Assembly (NCBI GenBank): GCA_963815355.1
Contig: CAWFGJ010000008.1
Coordinates: 25,808-89,807 of the forward strand
Direction of reading: 5' to 3'
Source: JAPUEK01 sp963815355
Lineage (GTDB): Bacteria; Pseudomonadota; Alphaproteobacteria; Rhodobacterales; Rhodobacteraceae
Length of the DNA: 64,000 nucleotides
The position numbers and the translations under genes were made by a program. Below the pieces are notes generated by a model, which searched no databases, was not told the DNA's origin, and was given only the letters and a program-made list of their open reading frames with translations. Shown in pieces: positions 40,461 through 49,319 of this stretch (positions are counted from its first letter, which is position 1; each line of letters begins with the position of its first letter).

Positions 40461-41693
40461 TCACAACACCCGGTCAAGCGCCGCAATCAGGCGGCTGACG
40501 TCTTCGGGCGAGGTGTAATGCACAAGGCTCATCCGCAGAACGCCCTTGTTCAGATCGATGCCCATCGCCTCCAACGGGCGCACTGCGTAGAAATCACCGG
40601 CCCAACAAGCGATGCCCTCACGGCCCAGCGCCTCGGACACCGGCTCTGCCACACGGTCAAAGGCGACGGCGACAGTCGGGGCGCGGTCCTCGGCCTTGCG
40701 CGGACCGATCAGGCGCAGGTCATTGCGCGCGGCCAGATAGTCCAGAAGCGGGCGCACCGTGCCAATCTCGGCGTCGCGCATCAGGCTGTGGACGGCGCGA
40801 TTGCGGGCGGCAGCATCCGGTTCCGCCCCAAAGTGATGGCCGTGCAAGGCGTCTATGTAATCGGCCATCCCGGCGCAGGCGGCAATCTGGGCGTGGTCCG
40901 GCCCGGCGGGCGTAAAGCGTTTGGACAGGCTGCCTGCGTTGAACCAATGGCCCTGGGCCGGCAATTCAGCCCCAAATTCCTCGCGGATCACCATCAGCCC
41001 CTGATGTGGCCCGTAGGTCTTGTAGGCGGAAAACAGATAAACATCGCACCCCAGCGCGGGCACGTCGGGCAGGCCGTGGGGCGCATAGGAAACCCCGTCC
41101 ACCACGGTGCGCGCACCCGCCGCCTGTGCCATCTGCGTAATCGCCGCCACGTCGTTCAACGCGGCCACCACGTTCGAACAATGGGGGAAACAGACCAGCT
41201 TCACCCGGCCATCCGCCAAAAGTTTTGCCAGATCGGCAGGGTCCAAAAGCCCGGTCATGGGATCAATCTGCCACTCGCGCACCTCGATCCCTTCGTCAGC
41301 CAAGCGCCGCCAGACGCCTGAGTTTGCCTCATGGTCTTGGTTGGTCACCACAATGGCGGCCTTGGCATTGCGCAGCCATTGGCGCACCGCATTCGCCAAA
41401 ACGAAGGTGTTGGCACTGGTGGACGGGCCAAAGGACAACTCCGCCTCGGTCACACCCATCATCGCGGACAGCCGGGTCCTGGCTTCGTCCATCTCGGCCC
41501 CGCCCGCCAGCGCGCCCGGATAGGGGCCGTAAGGCTGGACTTTGCGGTCGACATAGAAGCGGTGCAGCCGATCGACGACCTGACGGCAAGGATACGATCC
41601 TCCGGCATTTTCAAAGAAGGCATGGCTGTTCAGAACCGGGCTGGAAAACGCCGGAAACTGGCTGCGGACAAAATCGAGATCAAGTTGGGGCAT
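40461..41693 (-). CDS. Class-V aminotransferase-fold PLP enzyme (cysteine desulfurase-like)
   Basis: A 410-residue fold-type I PLP protein. Start MPQLDLDFVRSQFPAF is followed by FFENAGGSYPCRQVVDRL. The PLP region includes VTNQDHEANSGVWRR and VVDGVSYAPHGLPDV, and the Schiff-base lysine is in LFSAYKTYGPHQG. The C-terminal domain includes LRMSLVHYTSPEDVSRLI. It resembles the CsdA-like subgroup that often has no known partner. The upstream extension of the open frame lacks family similarity. Confidence 0.9.
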   Translation of the reverse strand: MPQLDLDFVRSQFPAFSSPVLNSHAFFENAGGSYPCRQVVDRLHRFYVDRKVQPYGPYPGALAGGAEMDEARTRLSAMMGVTEAELSFGPSTSANTFVLANAVRQWLRNAKAAIVVTNQDHEANSGVWRRLADEGIEVREWQIDPMTGLLDPADLAKLLADGRVKLVCFPHCSNVVAALNDVAAITQMAQAAGARTVVDGVSYAPHGLPDVPALGCDVYLFSAYKTYGPHQGLMVIREEFGAELPAQGHWFNAGSLSKRFTPAGPDHAQIAACAGMADYIDALHGHHFGAEPDAAARNRAVHSLMRDAEIGTVRPLLDYLAARNDLRLIGPRKAEDRAPTVAVAFDRVAEPVSEALGREGIACWAGDFYAVRPLEAMGIDLNKGVLRMSLVHYTSPEDVSRLIAALDRVL

Positions 41694-42157
41694 TTCGAGG
41701 CACCTTTGCGTTGCATTTCCATCGCGCCCACACAGGCCGCAGGAAGGCAGGGCCTTCGGTACGGATTGGCGGGCAAGGCAGGTCTTCCCGCCAAGCCGAT
41801 GGTCCTTCGCGACCGAAGCCCCCTCAGCAGAAGCCCCGAAAAGACCGCGTCCGTTCGGGGGCATCGGCGGCACCCTAGCCAGCCATTTCAGCAAGGTAAA
41901 GCATGGTTCTCAGGCCGTTGCCTTGGCCCCCGAGGCCACCTCTGCCCGGTTTTCAGGCGGAATTCCGCGCAGATTTCGGCCTGTTTTGTGGATTTTTCAA
42001 ACATTTGCTCAAATTATCGCCCCCGCCCTTGCCCAACGGCGGCCCCTTGTCCAAAATAAACCCATCAAAGGGTGTGCCGGGTCAGAACCGTGCGCCCTGA
42101 ACCAAACAGGCGCCACCGATTGGAAGAGCGTCGAGCCCACAACAGACGAGGACCCAT
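41694..42157. other. 464-base gap between aminotransferase and binding-protein genes
   Basis: This holds the divergent promoters of the two flanking genes. No ORF with family character is seen. The section 41990-42070 is relatively A/T-rich (TTTTTCAAACATTTGCTC) and is the likeliest promoter area for the rightward gene. Confidence 0.5.
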
Positions 42158-43210
42158 ATGAACCGAATTGCCACACTCCTTCTTGCCACAACCGCCGCCT
42201 TTGCCTTTTCGGGCGCCGCACAAGCCGCTGACGCCGAACTGACAGTCTTTGACTGGGCCGGTTTTGAAGACCAGTCGCTGATCGAAGATTACGTCGCCAA
42301 ACACGGCCAGATGCCGACTTATGCGCTGTTTGGCGATGATGATGAGGCGTTCCAGAAAGTGTCGTCTGGCTTCAAGGCCGATGTGGCCCATCCCTGCTCG
42401 CAGATGATCGGCAAATACCGAGAAGCCGGGCTGATCGAGCCGTGGGATGTCAGCCGCATCCCTGAGTTTGGCAACATCGCACCGCGCCTGCTGAATTCGC
42501 CGACCTTCAAGGACGACACCGGCGTATGGTATATCCCGACCGACTACGCCTATACCGCCGTCGCCTATAATACCAAGGAAGTGCCGGCCGAAGACGTGGC
42601 CTCGTTGAACGTCTTCAAGGACCCGAAATATGCGGGCCGTATTTCACTGCCCAACAACACCGATGACGTCTGGTCGCTGGCCTTGCTGGCCACCGGTGTC
42701 GGCGATTGGACCGCTGTGACGGACGAGCAATTCGCCGCCGCCGCCGCGTGGCTGCGCGAAGTGCACCCGAACGTGCGGGCCTATTGGAAAGACCCGTCAG
42801 AGCTGTCGCAGTTGATGGCTACGGGCGAGGTTCTGGTGGCTTGGTCGTGGAACGATTCCATTGCCCTAATGCGGTCGGAGGGCTTTGATGTGTCCTTCCA
42901 GCGCGAAGCCAAGGAGGGCGCCTCGACCTGGTTCTGCGGTTATGTGAATTTCAAGGATGGTCCGGGCAGCGAAGACAAAGCCTATGACTTCATCAACGCT
43001 TGGCTGGCCCATCCGTCCGCCAAAGGCCTGCTGGACAACTTTGGCTACGCAAGCGCCAACGAAAAAGCGCTGGCCGAAATTCCCGCCGAAGAACTGGTCA
43101 AGGCCGATGTGAGCCCGATCACCGGCACTCTGCTAAGCCAGGTTCCGATTGATCACGCCGTTCGCCAGCACATGCTGGAAGAGTTTGAGCTGATCAAAGC
43201 TGGCTTCTAA
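42158..43210 (+). CDS. Polyamine-type ABC transporter periplasmic binding protein (PotD/PotF-like)
   Basis: A 350-residue type-II binding protein. Signal peptide MNRIATLLLATTAAFAFSGAAQA precedes DAELTVFDWAGFEDQSLIEDYVAKHG, the usual PotD-like opening. GVWYIPTDYAYTAVAYNTK and AWSWNDSIALMRSEGFDV are family-typical. No permease or ATPase gene is adjacent and a terminator follows directly, so it is an orphan or works with a transporter encoded elsewhere. Confidence 0.9.
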   Translation: MNRIATLLLATTAAFAFSGAAQAADAELTVFDWAGFEDQSLIEDYVAKHGQMPTYALFGDDDEAFQKVSSGFKADVAHPCSQMIGKYREAGLIEPWDVSRIPEFGNIAPRLLNSPTFKDDTGVWYIPTDYAYTAVAYNTKEVPAEDVASLNVFKDPKYAGRISLPNNTDDVWSLALLATGVGDWTAVTDEQFAAAAAWLREVHPNVRAYWKDPSELSQLMATGEVLVAWSWNDSIALMRSEGFDVSFQREAKEGASTWFCGYVNFKDGPGSEDKAYDFINAWLAHPSAKGLLDNFGYASANEKALAEIPAEELVKADVSPITGTLLSQVPIDHAVRQHMLEEFELIKAGF

Positions 43211-43241
43211 AACAAGCCGTTAGGCGATAAACTTAACAAAG

Positions 43242-43268
43242 CGCCCGGTCCTTGTGACCGGGCGTTTT
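43242..43268 (+). terminator. Rho-independent terminator of the polyamine-binding gene
   Basis: CGCCCGGTC (43242-43250) pairs with GACCGGGCG (43256-43264), a 5-base loop, then TTTT. It lies about 30 bases after the stop codon. Confidence 0.88.
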
Positions 43269-43475
43269 GCTGTGAAATGGCCTCGACCTGTCACGCAAAG
43301 ACGCGGCCCGGCGTCGGCCGATGACGGCGCGCAAATCCGCTGGATGCCCCCATAGCGATGCAACCTTCACGGCGGCGCCGTCCACGCCAAGCGGCAGCGC
43401 CCCCCTGCCTGCACGTTCAGCGCATCGCAGGATTTCGCCGGCACCAACTCACCTGTGTCTGTGTCGCAAGCGGCC

Positions 43476-43504
43476 TTGCCCCGCGCGGTTTGGCACCCTA
43501 TATT
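43476..43504 (+). promoter_or_regulatory. Probable promoter of ssrA
   Basis: TTGCCC (43476-43481), 17-base spacer, TATATT (43499-43504). It lies immediately before the tmRNA acceptor piece, giving an expected start near 43511. Confidence 0.65.
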
Positions 43505-43510
43505 AGACCT

Positions 43511-43834
43511 GTCCGGGGCAACTCGGACTATGGCGATAAACGCACCCGTAATACACGGCTCGGACCCGGGGGCGGTACCCGGCGACTCCACCAATACCTC
43601 CCGCATTGGGGACGGATGGGGTCGAAATAGGATCGACGAACGTCTAAAGGGGCCAGCTTTTGCTCGGTGAGCTACCACCGTTATCGGTGCAAACGTACAG
43701 TTGCCAATGACAACCGTGCTCCGGCAATGGCTTTGGCTGCGTAAGCAGTTCGAGTCGCCGAAACTAAGCCCTTACGCTTAGCCGCGTAAGGCGGGGTTCG
43801 CAGGTACCTGGCAACAGAAACCTGCACCTTCCCC
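43511..43834 (+). ncRNA. ssrA: tmRNA, circularly permuted two-piece (alphaproteobacterial) form
   Basis: The acceptor piece comes first and ends with GGCGACTCCACCA at 43593. After a short excised spacer, the coding piece starts GGGGACGGATGGGGTCG (43608), with G3-U70 pairing to the acceptor strand and the conserved GGATCGACG. The tag reading frame is 43703-43744 and encodes ANDNRAPAMALAA then TAA. The 3' segment holds further pseudoknot or hairpin pairs up to GCAGGT/ACCTGC. The exact outer ends are approximate. It frees stalled ribosomes and tags products for ClpXP. Confidence 0.95.
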
Positions 43835-44014
43835 CCCCCTCTTGCCTGCTTCTTCCCTCGATCTTCTTTTTATCTTCCCGGCTTGGGTCGACACGGTCTG
43901 CGCCCTTGACGGCGGGCGGCCTGCGGGCGACAAACTCTGCATGGGGTTTGCGAACGCCCCGTGAGGCCCCGGCCCAATGATCGCGTCCCCGTCCCTTTTG
44001 TCCGGAGGCCCGCG

Positions 44015-44812
44015 ATGCCGCAGCCCAATCAGATTACCCCCGCCCAACTTATGCGCCTTACCGGCCTGCCCGATGCGCCTGTCGTGATTGACGTGCGCCT
44101 GCCCGAAGATCTGGCCGCCGATCCGCGCCTGATCCCAGCGTCGCACCACCGGCCCCACGGCAGCTTTGCCACCGTATCGCCAGAGTTGACCGGCAAGCGG
44201 GTCGTGGTGGCCTGCATGGGGGGCAAGAAGCTGTCCGAGGGGGTCGCTGCGCAGTTGCGAGCGCAATCGGTCGCCGCCGAGGTGTTGGAGGGCGGCACTT
44301 TGGCTTGGGCCGCGGCGGGCTTGCCGATGGTGCCGCTGGCCGCCCTGCCCAAGGCCCGGCTTTGGGTAACCCGTCACCGCCCCAAGATTGACCGGATCGC
44401 CTGCCCTTGGCTGATCCGCCGCTTTGTCGACCCGGCGGCACAGGTGCTGTTCGTGGCACCCGCCGAGGTGATGGCCGTGGCGGAGTATTTCAATGCCACC
44501 CCCTTTGACGTGGAGGGCACGTTCTTTAGCCACCGGGGCGACAGGTGCAGCTTTGACACAATGCTGGACGCGTTTGGGCTGGTGACCGAGCCTTTGGCGC
44601 GCCTTGCCCAAGTTGTGCGCGCCGCCGATACCGACCGGCACGACCTGTCACCCCAAGCGGCGGGTCTGCTGGCGATTTCGGTCGGTTTGTCACGGCAATA
44701 CCGCGACGATCTGGAACAGTTAGAGGCGGGCATGGCGATCTATGATGCGCTCTATCGCTGGGCGCGCGATGGCCATGAAGAGAGCCACGATTGGCCTGCG
44801 GGGCGCGCATGA
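44015..44812 (+). CDS. Rhodanese plus ChrB-type chromate-resistance domain protein
   Basis: A 265-residue two-domain protein. Residues 1-115 are a rhodanese fold (VVIDVRLPEDLA; active-site loop VVACMGGKK with Cys about 67). Residues 118-265 are the chromate-resistance ChrB domain: WVTRHRPKIDRIACPWLIRRFVDPAAQVLFV, then THE-like FDVEGTFFSHRGDRCSFDTML. ChrB-type proteins accompany ChrA efflux and have been proposed as regulators or reductases. The start follows a CCGGAGG site. It is directly upstream of chrA. Confidence 0.9.
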   Translation: MPQPNQITPAQLMRLTGLPDAPVVIDVRLPEDLAADPRLIPASHHRPHGSFATVSPELTGKRVVVACMGGKKLSEGVAAQLRAQSVAAEVLEGGTLAWAAAGLPMVPLAALPKARLWVTRHRPKIDRIACPWLIRRFVDPAAQVLFVAPAEVMAVAEYFNATPFDVEGTFFSHRGDRCSFDTMLDAFGLVTEPLARLAQVVRAADTDRHDLSPQAAGLLAISVGLSRQYRDDLEQLEAGMAIYDALYRWARDGHEESHDWPAGRA

Positions 44813-44869
44813 GGGGCACCAGAACTCTCGTTATCCGAGCTGACCCGCGCCTTTGCACGGATCGGCGTT

Positions 44870-46075
44870 TTGTCCTTTGGCGGACCGGCGGCGCAGATCG
44901 CGCTGATGCACCGCGAGTTGGTCGAGCAAAAGGGCTGGGTCAGCGAGAAGGACTATCTGTCCGCCCTATCGTTTTGCATGCTGCTGCCCGGCCCCGAGGC
45001 GATGCAACTGGCCACATGGATCGGTTGGCGGCAACGGGGCACGTTGGGCGGGTTGATCGCAGGGGGGCTGTTTGTGCTGCCCGGCGCACTGGTGATCCTT
45101 GCGTTGGCGGCGGTCTATGCGTCATTCGGCGACCTGCCGCTGGTGGCCGCACTCTTTGCCGGGGTGCAGGCGGCGGTCATCGCGGTGGTGATTGAGGCGA
45201 TGCTGCGCTTGTCGCGTCGCGCGCTCAAGGGGCCGGGGCATGTTTGGATCGCGGCGGTGGCCTTTGTCGCACTGTTCGCCTTTACCCTGCCCTTTCCGGT
45301 GCTGATCCTTGCGGCCGGTCTTTGGGGTTTTGTGACCACCGCGCGGGGAACAGAACAGGTTGTGGCCCGCGCATCCCCTTGGCGCGAAAGCCTTAAAGCG
45401 GCGGCAATCTGGGGCGCGGTCTGGCTGGTGCCACTGGCCGCGCTGCATCTGCTTGAGGGCGGAATTCTGGCCGAGATCGGTACGTTTTTCTCGCAACTGG
45501 CCGTGCTGACCTTTGGCGGGGCCTATGCCGTCCTTGCGTGGATGGCGCAGGCGGTGGTGGCCGACAAGCACTGGCTGGACCTGTCGCAGATGATGGACGG
45601 CCTGGGCCTTGCCGAGACAACACCGGGGCCGCTTATTCTGGTGACCGAGTTTGTGGGCTATCTGGCCGCCTATCGGCAGGGCGGGTGGAGCCTTGGGGTT
45701 GCGGGCGCGGCGGTCACCCTGTGGATGACGTTTGCGCCATGCTTTCTGTGGATTTTCGCGGGCGCACCGTGGCTGGAGCGGCTGACCCATGCCCCCCGGT
45801 TGTCCGGCGCTTTGGCGGCAGTGATGGCAGCTGTGGTGGGCGTGATTGCGAACCTGTCTTTGTGGTTTGCGCTGCATGTGCTGTTCACCCGGCATGTGAC
45901 CTTTGCCGCCCCGCCCCTGCATCTGACCCTGCCGGATCTGACCAGCCTTGCGCCCTTGCCTGCGGCGATTGCGCTGTTGTCGGGGGGATTGCTGCTTTGG
46001 CGGCATTGGCCCTTGGCCGTGGTTCTGGCTGTGGCGGCAGGGTTGTCGGTGGCGGGTTCTCTCTTGCCGTTCTAA
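44870..46075 (+). CDS. chrA: Chromate efflux transporter ChrA, N-terminus out of frame
   Basis: CHR-family membrane transporter with two homologous halves; 401 residues from the TTG at 44870. The family signatures SFGGPAAQIALMHRELVEQKGWV and LPGPEAMQLATWIGW (first half) and LTFGGAYAVLAWMAQAVV and TTPGPLILVTEFVGYLA (second half) are clear. The true N-terminus, encoding ELSLSELTRAFARIGVLSFGG, is in frame upstream but has no start. The coupled ATG at 44809 (ATGA overlap with the previous stop) would join it if one G of the GGGG at 44813-44816 were removed. Probably one extra base. Confidence 0.88.
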   Translation: MSFGGPAAQIALMHRELVEQKGWVSEKDYLSALSFCMLLPGPEAMQLATWIGWRQRGTLGGLIAGGLFVLPGALVILALAAVYASFGDLPLVAALFAGVQAAVIAVVIEAMLRLSRRALKGPGHVWIAAVAFVALFAFTLPFPVLILAAGLWGFVTTARGTEQVVARASPWRESLKAAAIWGAVWLVPLAALHLLEGGILAEIGTFFSQLAVLTFGGAYAVLAWMAQAVVADKHWLDLSQMMDGLGLAETTPGPLILVTEFVGYLAAYRQGGWSLGVAGAAVTLWMTFAPCFLWIFAGAPWLERLTHAPRLSGALAAVMAAVVGVIANLSLWFALHVLFTRHVTFAAPPLHLTLPDLTSLAPLPAAIALLSGGLLLWRHWPLAVVLAVAAGLSVAGSLLPF

Positions 46076-46258
46076 GCCCGCCCGATTCGTCGCCAAAGCG
46101 TGCCGCCCCGCCCGGTTTGGCGACCACCGGGCAGACGCGAACTGTGCCAAATCCCTACACCTATGGGGTTTCCGCCACCGGAATGCTGCACCTGCGCCCT
46201 GCCTCTTTCCTTCGGGGGCAAATCCCCTATGCTGCCCCCATTGACTGCAGGAGTTGGC

Positions 46259-46723
46259 ATGGCCAAATCAATTGATTACGGGACCCTGATGCACCGCGCG
46301 ATGCGTGGACTTATCCAGACCGTGCTCAAGGACGTCGGCGCGAACGGCCTTCCGGGTGCTCATCATTTCTTTATCACCTTCGACACAACCATGCCCGGCG
46401 TGGAAATGGCCGACTGGCTGCGCAGCCGCTATCCCGGCGAGATGACCGTGGTCATCCAGCACTGGTTCGAAAACCTGATCGTCACCGATGAGGGCTTCTC
46501 CATCACGCTTAACTTCGGCAACAACCCTGAGCCGCTGGTGATCCCCTTTGATTCGGTCCGCACCTTTGTGGACCCCTCGGTCGAATTCGGGCTGCGCTTT
46601 GAATCGCACGAAGATGAGGACGAGGACGAAGAAGACGGGGACGAAGAAGACCCCGATGACGATCCCGATCCGCCCCACCGTGAGGCAGAAATCGTTCGGC
46701 TCGACAAATTCCGCAAACAATAG
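46259..46723 (+). CDS. sspB: ClpXP adaptor SspB (alphaproteobacterial type)
   Basis: A 154-residue adaptor that binds ssrA-tagged proteins and hands them to ClpXP. The folded domain is MAKSIDYGTLMHRAMRGLIQTVLKDV to RTFVDPSVEFGLRF; a highly acidic linker (ESHEDEDEDEEDGDEEDPDDD) follows, and the last residues AEIVRLDKFRKQ form the ClpX-docking tail typical of SspB. CAGGAG precedes the start. It is encoded about 2.4 kb from ssrA. Confidence 0.93.
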   Translation: MAKSIDYGTLMHRAMRGLIQTVLKDVGANGLPGAHHFFITFDTTMPGVEMADWLRSRYPGEMTVVIQHWFENLIVTDEGFSITLNFGNNPEPLVIPFDSVRTFVDPSVEFGLRFESHEDEDEDEEDGDEEDPDDDPDPPHREAEIVRLDKFRKQ

Positions 46724-46756
46724 GGCCTCGGCCCGCGTCCGACAGGAAACCCCGGC

Positions 46757-47308
46757 ATGGCACAGGATAACCTGTTGTTTCTCCGTCAATTGCTGACGAA
46801 CCCCAAGCAAATCTCGGCCATAGCGCCCTCGTCGCGCTGGTTGGCGCGGGCGATGGCGGCGGGGTTGGGGCCGCAGACCGGCCGGGTGGTGGAATTTGGG
46901 CCGGGCACCGGGCGGCTGACGCAAGGCATTCTTGCCGCGGGTGTCGCCCCGGCTGATCTGACGCTTTATGAGATGGACCCCGCCTTTGCCGGGCATTTGC
47001 GCGCCAGTTTCCCCGGCGTGACCATCCACACTGCCCCCGCGCAAGAGGCCGCCAAGCTGGAGCCGGGCGTGGGCGCCGTTGTCTCTGGTCTGCCGCTGCT
47101 GTCGATGCCGCCCGAGTTGCGCCGCGACATCGTCAGTGCCGCTTTTGCCATCCTGCGCCCCGGTGCGCCCTATATCCAGTTCACCTACGGCCCCCGCCCA
47201 CCCCTGCCGCCCGAGATGATCGATGAGATGGGGCTGACGGTCGAATCCGGTCCGAAAGTCTGGGCCAACCTGCCGCCCGCGCGGGTTTACCGCTTTCGCA
47301 AGGGGTGA
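46757..47308 (+). CDS. Class I SAM methyltransferase, phospholipid N-methyltransferase-like
   Basis: A 183-residue methyltransferase. The SAM motif VVEFGPGTGRLTQGIL and the N-terminal SAIAPSSRWLARAM are typical of the rhizobial PmtA-type phospholipid N-methyltransferases. YEMDPAFAGHL supplies the acidic ribose-binding residue. The C-terminus is short. An rRNA-adenine-methyltransferase-like fold is the alternative reading. It lies 33 bases after sspB. Confidence 0.82.
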   Translation: MAQDNLLFLRQLLTNPKQISAIAPSSRWLARAMAAGLGPQTGRVVEFGPGTGRLTQGILAAGVAPADLTLYEMDPAFAGHLRASFPGVTIHTAPAQEAAKLEPGVGAVVSGLPLLSMPPELRRDIVSAAFAILRPGAPYIQFTYGPRPPLPPEMIDEMGLTVESGPKVWANLPPARVYRFRKG

Positions 47309-47392
47309 CTTGCGGCGGTATGCGACGGTATGCCAATTGATTTTGCGCCCCCCGCACCGTATGAGGGGCGCGACCGCTTGCAGGAGGCACCC

Positions 47393-48799
47393 ATGACCGC
47401 GACCCAATCCGCGACCAGAACCGAGACCGACAGCTTTGGCCCGCTGGACGTCCCCGCCAACAAATACTGGGGCGCGCAGACCCAGCGCTCGATCATCAAT
47501 TTTCCCATCGGTTGGGAAAAGCAGCCCGTCGCCATCATCCGCGCTTTGGGCGTGATCAAGAAGGCCTGCGCGCTGGTCAATGTGGCGCAGGGCGATATGG
47601 ACAAGGCCTTGGGCGACACCATCGCCGCCGCCGCCCAAGAGGTGATCGACGGCAAGTTTGATGACAACTTTCCGCTGGTGGTCTGGCAGACCGGATCGGG
47701 CACCCAATCAAACATGAACGCGAACGAGGTGATCTCAAACCGCGCGATTGAAATGATGGGCGGGGTCATGGGCTCTAAAAAGCCGGTCCACCCGAATGAC
47801 CATGTGAATATGGGCCAATCGTCCAACGACACGTTCCCGACCGCGATGCACGTGGCCACGGGGATGATGGCGCGCGATGTGCTGCTGCCGGGTCTGGAAA
47901 AGCTGCACGCGGCGCTGCACGCCAAGGCGGTAGAGTTCAAGGACATCATCAAGATTGGCCGCACCCATACGCAGGATGCCACCCCTCTGACGCTGGGGCA
48001 GGAATTTTCCGGCTATGCCAAGCAGGTCGAAAAGGGCATCGCGCGGGTCAAATCCTGTCTGCCGGATATCTATGAGCTGGCCCAAGGCGGCACGGCGGTT
48101 GGCACGGGTCTGAACACCCGGGTCGGCTGGGATACCCGCGTGGCCGCTGAGATTGCCGCGATCACCGGGCTGCCCTTCGTGACCGCGCCCAACAAGTTCG
48201 AGGCCCTTGCCGCCCATGACGCGATGGTCATGTTCTCGGGCGCGCTAAAGACCGTGGCGGCCAGCCTGTTCAAGATCGCCAATGACCTGCGGCTTTTGGG
48301 CTCTGGCCCGCGCTCGGGTCTGGGAGAGCTGATCTTGCCGGAAAATGAGCCGGGCTCGTCGATCATGCCGGGCAAGGTGAACCCGACGCAGGCCGAGGCG
48401 CTGACCATGGTTTGCGCCCATGTGATGGGCAACGACGCGGCCATCGGCTTTGCCGGCAGCCAAGGCCATTTCGAGTTGAACGTCTACAACCCGATGATGA
48501 GCTATAACCTGTTGCAAAGCATGCAGCTTTTGGGCGATGCGGCGGGCAGCTTTACCGATAACATGGTGGTCGGCACGCAGGCCAACACCGCGCGGATCGA
48601 CAAGCTGATGAAGGAAAGCCTGATGCTGGTGACGGCTTTGGCCCCGACCATCGGCTATGACAACGCCACCAAAGTCGCCAAAACCGCGCATAAGAACGGC
48701 ACCACCTTGCGCGAAGAGGCGATTGCCCTTGGCTTTGTCGATGCCGAAACCTTTGACCGCGTTGTCCGCCCCGAGGATATGATCGGCCCGAAAGGCTGA
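47393..48799 (+). CDS. fumC: Fumarate hydratase, class II
   Basis: A TCA-cycle enzyme converting fumarate to malate, 468 residues, tetrameric. N-terminal RTETDSFGPLDVPANKYWGAQTQRS, the active-site QTGSGTQSNMNANEV, GRTHTQDATPLTLGQEFSGY and the signature GSSIMPGKVNPTQ are all intact. A CAGGAGG site precedes the chosen ATG. It is followed by a DUF4169 gene at 15 bases. Confidence 0.98.
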   Translation: MTATQSATRTETDSFGPLDVPANKYWGAQTQRSIINFPIGWEKQPVAIIRALGVIKKACALVNVAQGDMDKALGDTIAAAAQEVIDGKFDDNFPLVVWQTGSGTQSNMNANEVISNRAIEMMGGVMGSKKPVHPNDHVNMGQSSNDTFPTAMHVATGMMARDVLLPGLEKLHAALHAKAVEFKDIIKIGRTHTQDATPLTLGQEFSGYAKQVEKGIARVKSCLPDIYELAQGGTAVGTGLNTRVGWDTRVAAEIAAITGLPFVTAPNKFEALAAHDAMVMFSGALKTVAASLFKIANDLRLLGSGPRSGLGELILPENEPGSSIMPGKVNPTQAEALTMVCAHVMGNDAAIGFAGSQGHFELNVYNPMMSYNLLQSMQLLGDAAGSFTDNMVVGTQANTARIDKLMKESLMLVTALAPTIGYDNATKVAKTAHKNGTTLREEAIALGFVDAETFDRVVRPEDMIGPKG

Positions 48800-48814
48800 T
48801 CCCAAGGGACGCAA

Positions 48815-48994
48815 ATGGCGGAAATCATCAACCTGCGTAGCGTGAAAAAGCAGGCGGCCCGCAAAGCCGCCCGCGCAACAGGTGATGAAAACGCGATGAA
48901 GTTCGGCCTGACCAAGGCCGAACGCACACTGGACCGGGCGCGGGCCGAAAAGGCCGCGCGCGATCTGGACGGAAAAAAACGCGAGACGGATTAA
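48815..48994 (+). CDS. DUF4169 family small protein
   Basis: A 59-residue basic protein, MAEIINLRSVKKQAARKAARATG onward, ending ARDLDGKKRETD. The EIINLR start and repeated Ala-Arg-Lys helix with TKAERTLDRARAEKAA are the DUF4169 pattern, known mainly from Rhodobacteraceae-like alphaproteobacteria, usually directly after fumC. It is helical throughout and probably nucleic-acid associated (inference). Function unknown. Confidence 0.88.
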   Translation: MAEIINLRSVKKQAARKAARATGDENAMKFGLTKAERTLDRARAEKAARDLDGKKRETD

Positions 48995-49232
48995 CCGTTC
49001 CTCAAATCTGTCGCGGCATGGTCAGGGCAAAGGAGTTGCCATGACCGTCCGCGCCCCACCCCCCAAATCCTCGCCCTCGCCTTGCCGGGTGTTCCGCCAT
49101 GTCCGGGCGCGCAACTAAGGCGAGCGCTTCACGATTCGCTCTACCTGAACGCGAATTTTGCATGAAATGGGCGCGGTCATGCCGCTTTTCCGCGTCAAAA
49201 CAAGCATATGAGCAAGGATGCCAATCGTTTTT

Positions 49233-49257
49233 GCAAGAAACTTGCGGTTTTCCGCAA
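49233..49257. other. Two mutually exclusive hairpins in a 325-base gap
   Basis: GCAAG-AAA-CTTGC (49233-49245) and TTGCGG-TTTT-CCGCAA (49242-49257) share the bases 49242-49245, so only one can form. They lie 60-90 bases before the RHH gene in an A/T-richer stretch, a layout like an attenuator. The rest of 48995-49319 holds no supported gene. Confidence 0.5.
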
Positions 49258-49319
49258 AGTTCAAACAAAAATGACGCCGCCGATTATACAGCGTAACCAA
49301 GGAAGGCTATAACCACCCC

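Noticed and set aside
49002..49268. An 88-codon minus-strand frame between DUF4169 and RHH genes
   Set aside because: It has no ribosome site and its composition is unlike neighbouring genes. It is interrupted by the hairpin region; nothing is recognised.
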